NCBI GenBank assembly: GCA_030159075.1
Contig: BROG01000026.1
Span: 2,145,001-2,209,000, forward strand
From: Atrina japonica
Taxonomy: Eukaryota > Mollusca > Bivalvia > Pterioida > Pinnidae
Length of the DNA stretch: 64,000 nt
Direction of reading: 5' to 3'
Every line of letters starts with the position of its first letter. Position 1 is the stretch's first letter. Of this stretch, positions 59,766 to 64,000 are shown in pieces. The notes beneath the pieces are model-generated. The model had not been told where the DNA came from. It was given only the letters and a program-made list of their open reading frames with translations, and did no database searches. A program made the translations under genes and the position numbers.

Positions 59766-60321
59766 ATTTTCCACCTTATCATATGGAGCCAAAATAAGAC
59801 CCCATCCCTAATGCAAGATTAATGCATTTTTTCATAATTTGAAGTCAAAATTTCCCAGTTGAAGTCAAATGTCAATATTTTCACAGTTTTTTCTTCCTAG
59901 ATTTCTTTATTTCAGTAAAATATTGCTAAAATTTCAATTCAAAAGGCCCAGGCCCCATTCCCGAAAGAGTGTGGAAAATCCCTGCATTGGGTGGTCTCTT
60001 AGAACTTAAAATGTTGAGATGTAACGGCATAGTGCTATGGAAGACTTGACTTGTAAGGGAGCAGTAATTATATTGGCATAAATCTGTCATTGTTTGACAT
60101 TTGAAAAATATGCATATTAAACACATAGCCTTGTCATATCTTTTCATATGTGCTTCTCAACATTTGGTCTCCCCTGTATGTATAGTAAAATACATATAAC
60201 CTGGCAGGATGGAATCTTTTGAAGCCTTTCCTAATGATCTGGAGGAGTTTAAATTTTAGGTAATAAAGCATAATATTAAAATTACATTGGCTAGAGTTAT
60301 CGTTACGGTGCACGCTAGATC

Positions 60322-60417
60322 TAATTTCTGTGGAAACGCTGGGTAAAATCAGAGAATTTTATATGTTCCAGCATATAAAATTCTCTGATTTTACCCAGCG
60401 TTTCCACAGAAATTACA
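60322..60417. mobile_element. Perfect-stem foldback element inserted in the left terminus
   Basis: 43-bp arms at 60323-60365 and 60372-60414 are exact complements around a 6-base loop. CTAGATC occurs on both sides (60315-60321, 60418-60424). The uninterrupted opposite terminus reads CTAGATCCTAC, giving the empty site. Confidence 0.92.
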
Positions 60418-60781
60418 CTAGATCCTACTCTAGCTGTCCAAATTGGAACTCTTCAGTGTATATTAATACTCTTCTGTGTTGATGCTAACCCAAGTTATGT
60501 CGATGCAATGGTTTCTTACCTTCAACGCTAAATGATTGGATGTTCACTCTGAATACAATATCATATACACTGAAGTCAAACTACAATCAAAATTCAACAT
60601 TAACCTATCAATCCAGTCAAAATGTACAGTTCCGGATGACTGGATTTCACATTCTGGATGACTGAATGTTCACTGTGAATACAATATCATATTCACTAAA
60701 GTCAAACTACAATCAAAAGTCAAGGTTAGCCATCAATCCAGTCAAAATGTGAAGATCCAGATTTTTATTAAAGTATTTACA

Positions 60782-61202
60782 TACAGTCAGACCTACATCT
60801 TCAACAGCCAGTTTCTGTTCCCTCAATCCACTTCACTATATAAACATACCTAAATCAGCAGTCACCTGTCTAATGCGGTCAACAGCAAGTGATATACAGG
60901 CCAAAATGCTTGGTCACACTGTTTTCAGCAGCCATTTTTTAGGATAGTTGATCGCACGATCTATTTTTAGAAAACTTGTAAACAGGTTAGCGGGGCAGCA
61001 TTGTAATGTACATAATTTTGACACCTGATCATCTTAACATCAAACTATCACGTATTGGTATATGAATATACATGTGTCGCTATACACTGCATAATGAACA
61101 CCAATTTTCTTGCAATTTTTGTCAACCTGCAACCAAAAGCCACCTGTCTTATGCAGCTACTTTTTCACTTTTCCGTGGTTGCTGAAAACAGTTTTGACTG
61201 TA
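60782..61202. mobile_element. TACAGTCA-type MITE nested in the 1.0-kb element
   Basis: TACAGTCAGACCTACATCTT at the left; AAAACAGTTTTGACTGTA at the right. Sub-repeats CAACAGCCA, CAGCAGTCACCTGTC and AACCAAAAGCCACCTGTCTT recall binding-site repeats of pogo/Tigger-like elements. Confidence 0.8.
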
Positions 61203-61429
61203 GTTTAGTTTTCTAATAGCATCGGCACTGAAGAGTTTTTTAAAATATACACTAAACTACTAGGAAGTGTTCCAATCTGGACAGCTAGGGTAGGATCTAG
61301 CGTGCACCTATCATTACTACTTGTGACCATACATAAGAGAGTATCCAGTAAGGAATAAAAAAAATTTTCCCGTGCAGCTTGTCATAACCAAAAAAAGAGT
61401 AGAATCATTCGTATGACAATCAAAAGGTT

Positions 61430-61830
61430 ACTCAGTCCCATCTTCTTATGTGAATTGGACAATAGCTTCTACTTCATGATCAGTCATGTGATCTCCAATG
61501 ATATAAGGGGAATCCCCAACTACCTACATGTATTTGGCATATTGTTTCTCTCCCACAACTTCATAATTGGTCATGTGAACTTCTCACATGATAAAAGGTA
61601 AATCCTCAAGTATCCCAGTTTTGAGTGTTTTTTTGTGCTCTGTCACATCTGGTAGACCAATCACATGACATATCATTTGATCTTCTATGATCTTGTAAAT
61701 GATAAAAGAGGAATCTCCAATTACTTCAATTTTAAGTGCTTTATGTGTTGTGTCCATCCAATAGGTCATCCTCTTCAGACATTACCAGTCACATGATCTT
61801 CTAAGTTATGAAAGGGCTATATGTGTATCG
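61430..61830 (+). repeat. Diverged ~90-bp tandem repeat, about 4-5 copies
   Basis: Recurring CATGTGATCTTCTA, ATGATAAAAGAGGAATC and CCCCAACTAC/CTCCAATTAC motifs. Confidence 0.75.
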
Positions 61831-62346
61831 CCTCTCTCCATTATATACATAGGCTTACTTCATTATCTGTTATGTGATCTTTTTTGTTTTTTGTTTTGCT
61901 GTTTCTACCTCTGGAAATTTAGATATTTTGCAATATTGCAATTGATACTTGTTTCACTTGATTACTTTGTTATCTTAGAAAAAAAAAAAACTAGCCCAAG
62001 TACTGTCAGTTATTTCCCTGTGTATTTATGTGGGAGTATGTTAGCAAGATTGTGTTATCACTTTGTAATAACTTTTGATAATTGTTACACTGGTTATCTA
62101 CCTTATCTCTCTTTTTTGCCTCTCTCTCTGGGATATGAGTGAGTGTGAGTATAATGAGGAAGAGGTGTATGTTACAAGGTACTGCAAAGTATACAGTACT
62201 AATATTGATGAGTTGTTTGTTCTAGCTATACACATTGTATATTACCAAATAAAAGTGAAAAAAAATATATAGAAAGTTTATTGTTGTCTGTATCCCACAT
62301 AGATGCACTAAGTTAGAAAAAAATAGGAATAAAGCTGATATATAAT

Positions 62347-62482
62347 GGTATGATGATGATGATGATGATGATTGTGATGATGATGATTGTGATGGTGGTG
62401 GTGAAGAGAATTGTGATGATGATAAGGATGATGATGAAGATAATGGTGATATTGAGAATGATGTTGATGATGATGATGATGA
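62347..62482 (+). repeat. (GAT)n-type trinucleotide tract
   Basis: ATGATGATGATGATG blocks with TGTGATGG interruptions. Confidence 0.95.
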
Positions 62483-62819
62483 CATACTCAGAAATTTTTG
62501 CCCTAGTTTTTTTTTGCAGATTTTCAGATATATTTACTGTATCTTAAAATATCTTATTAATGCCGATGGCATTGGTGTTCTATGATTCTGTTATTTTCAT
62601 TAGCTTGGAAGTTTTTCCCTCACTTTTAATTTGCCCTCTCATTGATTGACCAAAATGATGAAAATTAAATGGGGCAAAAAATTCCAAGTATACAGTAATT
62701 ATTATTTTTGCAAGATAATGGTGATGATGATAAAGGTTGTCATGATGATAAGTTGATTTTTTTTATATATATATTTCGACAACTTCACCTACCAACAGAA
62801 TTTTGCCACAAACAAATGT

Positions 62820-63175
62820 ATAGTGAACTCTTGCCTTAAGACCACCTTGCTTAGGAAACCACGAGTTTCCAGTCTCTTGATAAATAATTGATTAGTGCAG
62901 AACCTCACTGAAGAGACAACTTTGAGTCAGTCAGTTAGGTGGTCTTAATAGCCAGCTTCCCCTGTAACACCTCACTAATCAGACCACTTCGAGTCAGTCA
63001 GTTAGGTGGTCTTAATAGCCAGCTTCCCCTGTAACACCTCACTAATCAGACCACTTTTAGTCAGTCAGTTAGGTGGTCTTAATAGCCAGCTTCCCCTGTA
63101 ACACCTCACTAATCAGACCACTTCGAGTCAGTCAGTTAGGTGGTCTTAATAATAGCCAGCTTCCACTGTAGCATG
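62820..63175 (+). mobile_element. CTAATCAGACCAC-subfamily MITE with a 67-bp internal expansion
   Basis: Left TAGTGAACTCTTGCCTTAAG, right CAGCTTCCACTGTA. The 67-bp unit (CAGACCACTTCGAGTCAGTC, AGTTAGGTGGTCTTAATAGC, CAGCTTCCCCTGTAACACC, TCACTAAT) is repeated about 3.5 times; each unit includes a near-copy of the element's own right end. Confidence 0.85.
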
Positions 63176-64000
63176 TTGATATATATAATCAAATTTACAA
63201 CTTCCTACATAGACAAAAAAATGTCTGTTTACATGTACTTTCTCCATGACACAAACATATACCATCCAATATATTATGGGTAGTTGTGTAATAAGAATGT
63301 GGTTTTAATGGAACCGATGAATGGTATCGAAAATATGATTTTATGCAGAATTCAAATAAAATTTATTCTGTCTATTGGCTGACTGTTTCAACATTAATGA
63401 TAATCTCTATTTTTAGCCACAGTCAATTGATGTGCTGTTTGCTATTTATTTCTTTGTGTAGCTAATTCAATATAGGGACAAAATCTCCTGGCACAAATAT
63501 ATGAGAACAAGAGAGAGAGAGAGAGAGAGAGAATGAGAATGAGTGAGAGAAAGAGAGAGAGAGAGTAATCATATGTATATATGAAAGTTATCTATATCTC
63601 TCTCTCAGTTTGTAGTGATATACTATCAGCTTCTTGGATCATACCTGATGTTTACCAGACATATGATTCTTGTTTTTGAAATTAGGTTTGCTTGTTTATG
63701 GTGAGATACTGTCTAGCATATGGTCAATACCAATCTGACCACTGGTCAGATGATCATGATTTGTTATCAGTATAACAGCTCAATTACTGGCAAAAGCTGT
63801 GTTTTGATGGGAACAGACAGAATTAGAACCTTTCAGATAAAGTTTCATTAAAAGAGAGGATGAGAATATTCATGTCTATGTATTTCTTTTTCACTTCACT
63901 TTTGCCTTTGTCCTTAAAAGGACATGATGGGCTACTTAAAAGTCCAGGGGTCAGCAGTCATAAAAAAAAATTCACTTTTCCTGCAGGACAAGTAGTATTG
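63176..64000. other. Window end, no gene seen
   Basis: (GA)n at 63510-63565. A plausible acceptor (CTTTTCCTGCAG, ending about 63986) lies in the last bases, but what follows does not supply the Cys expected after the first LIM finger. Confidence 0.5.

Larger units (their letters stand above)
60307..61308. mobile_element. 1.0-kb MULE-like element, host of nested insertions
   Basis: Long inverted ends begin GGTGCACGCTAGATC and continue TACTCTAGCTGTCCAAATTGG ... CTCTTCAGTG at the left, mirrored from 61308 inward. Flanks TATCGTTAC (60298-60306) and TATCATTAC (61309-61317) form a 9-bp duplication with one mismatch. A ~9-bp duplication with ~100-bp termini suits non-autonomous Mutator-like elements. 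The interior has a ~125-bp direct repeat (about 60537-60770). Confidence 0.8.

Noticed and set aside
63976..64000. Acceptor-like CTTTTCCTGCAG at the window end as the next LIM exon
   Set aside because: Joined to the AC left by the previous exon it reads T-T-S-S-I and lacks the immediate Cys needed. Only 14 bases follow, so it cannot be judged further.

Overview
This is A+T-rich, gene-poor, repeat-dense animal nuclear DNA, read as a marine mollusc and most likely a bivalve. The reasons are: genes broken into short exons by kilobase-scale introns with GT-AG borders; tRNA-headed SINEs; many short palindromic or MITE-like DNA elements; dispersed repeats of kinds I associate with bivalve genomes; and very many minisatellites. 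I see no bacterial-type operons, rRNA, functional tRNA genes or CRISPR arrays. The species call is inference; no search was run.

Genes. I can support one protein-coding gene, on the + strand and incomplete. Exon 53286-53676 encodes a Ser/Pro/basic linker followed by the first zinc finger of a LIM domain. Exon 30748-30962 lies upstream with good splice sites and an exactly compatible phase. A possible start-codon exon lies at 27131-27217 and a possible 114-bp cassette exon at 36194-36307; both are phase-compatible but weaker. The second LIM finger is not in the window, so the gene continues past 64000. The intron between the two best exons is about 22.3 kb and is largely tandem repeats.

Repeats by region. 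0-12 kb: SINEs, TA-flanked MITEs, a 27-bp minisatellite (7.0-8.0 kb) and three foldback elements in 0.4 kb (11.4-11.8 kb). 12-17 kb: a 33-bp array, a 43-bp array, a 58-base poly-C run and a 68-bp array. 19-24 kb: a 1.66-kb dispersed element and 42-bp and ~123-bp arrays. 25-29 kb: a 41-bp array and a 56-bp array. 33-44 kb: CTAT/CTGT repeats, 65-bp, ~165-bp, 54-bp and 60-bp arrays, and a second 1.5-kb dispersed element sitting inside a 17-bp array. 47-52 kb: CA/TG tracts and almost 4 kb of contiguous minisatellites. 54-64 kb: a solo LTR with target duplication, a nested transposon stack at 60.3-61.3 kb, and smaller arrays.

The main unifying observation is that one TA-flanked MITE family (terminus TACAGTGGAACCTG, about 180 bp) occurs throughout the window and appears to have seeded two different satellites. 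A 33-bp terminus-proximal module expanded at 10.9 and 12.2-13.0 kb, and a 56-bp internal module expanded to about 31 copies at 27.2-28.95 kb. Other members hold a 56-base poly-G run and abut or overlap the two weaker exons of the LIM gene. I found no clear new gene system; the novelty lies in repeat biology and in possible exonisation at the LIM gene.
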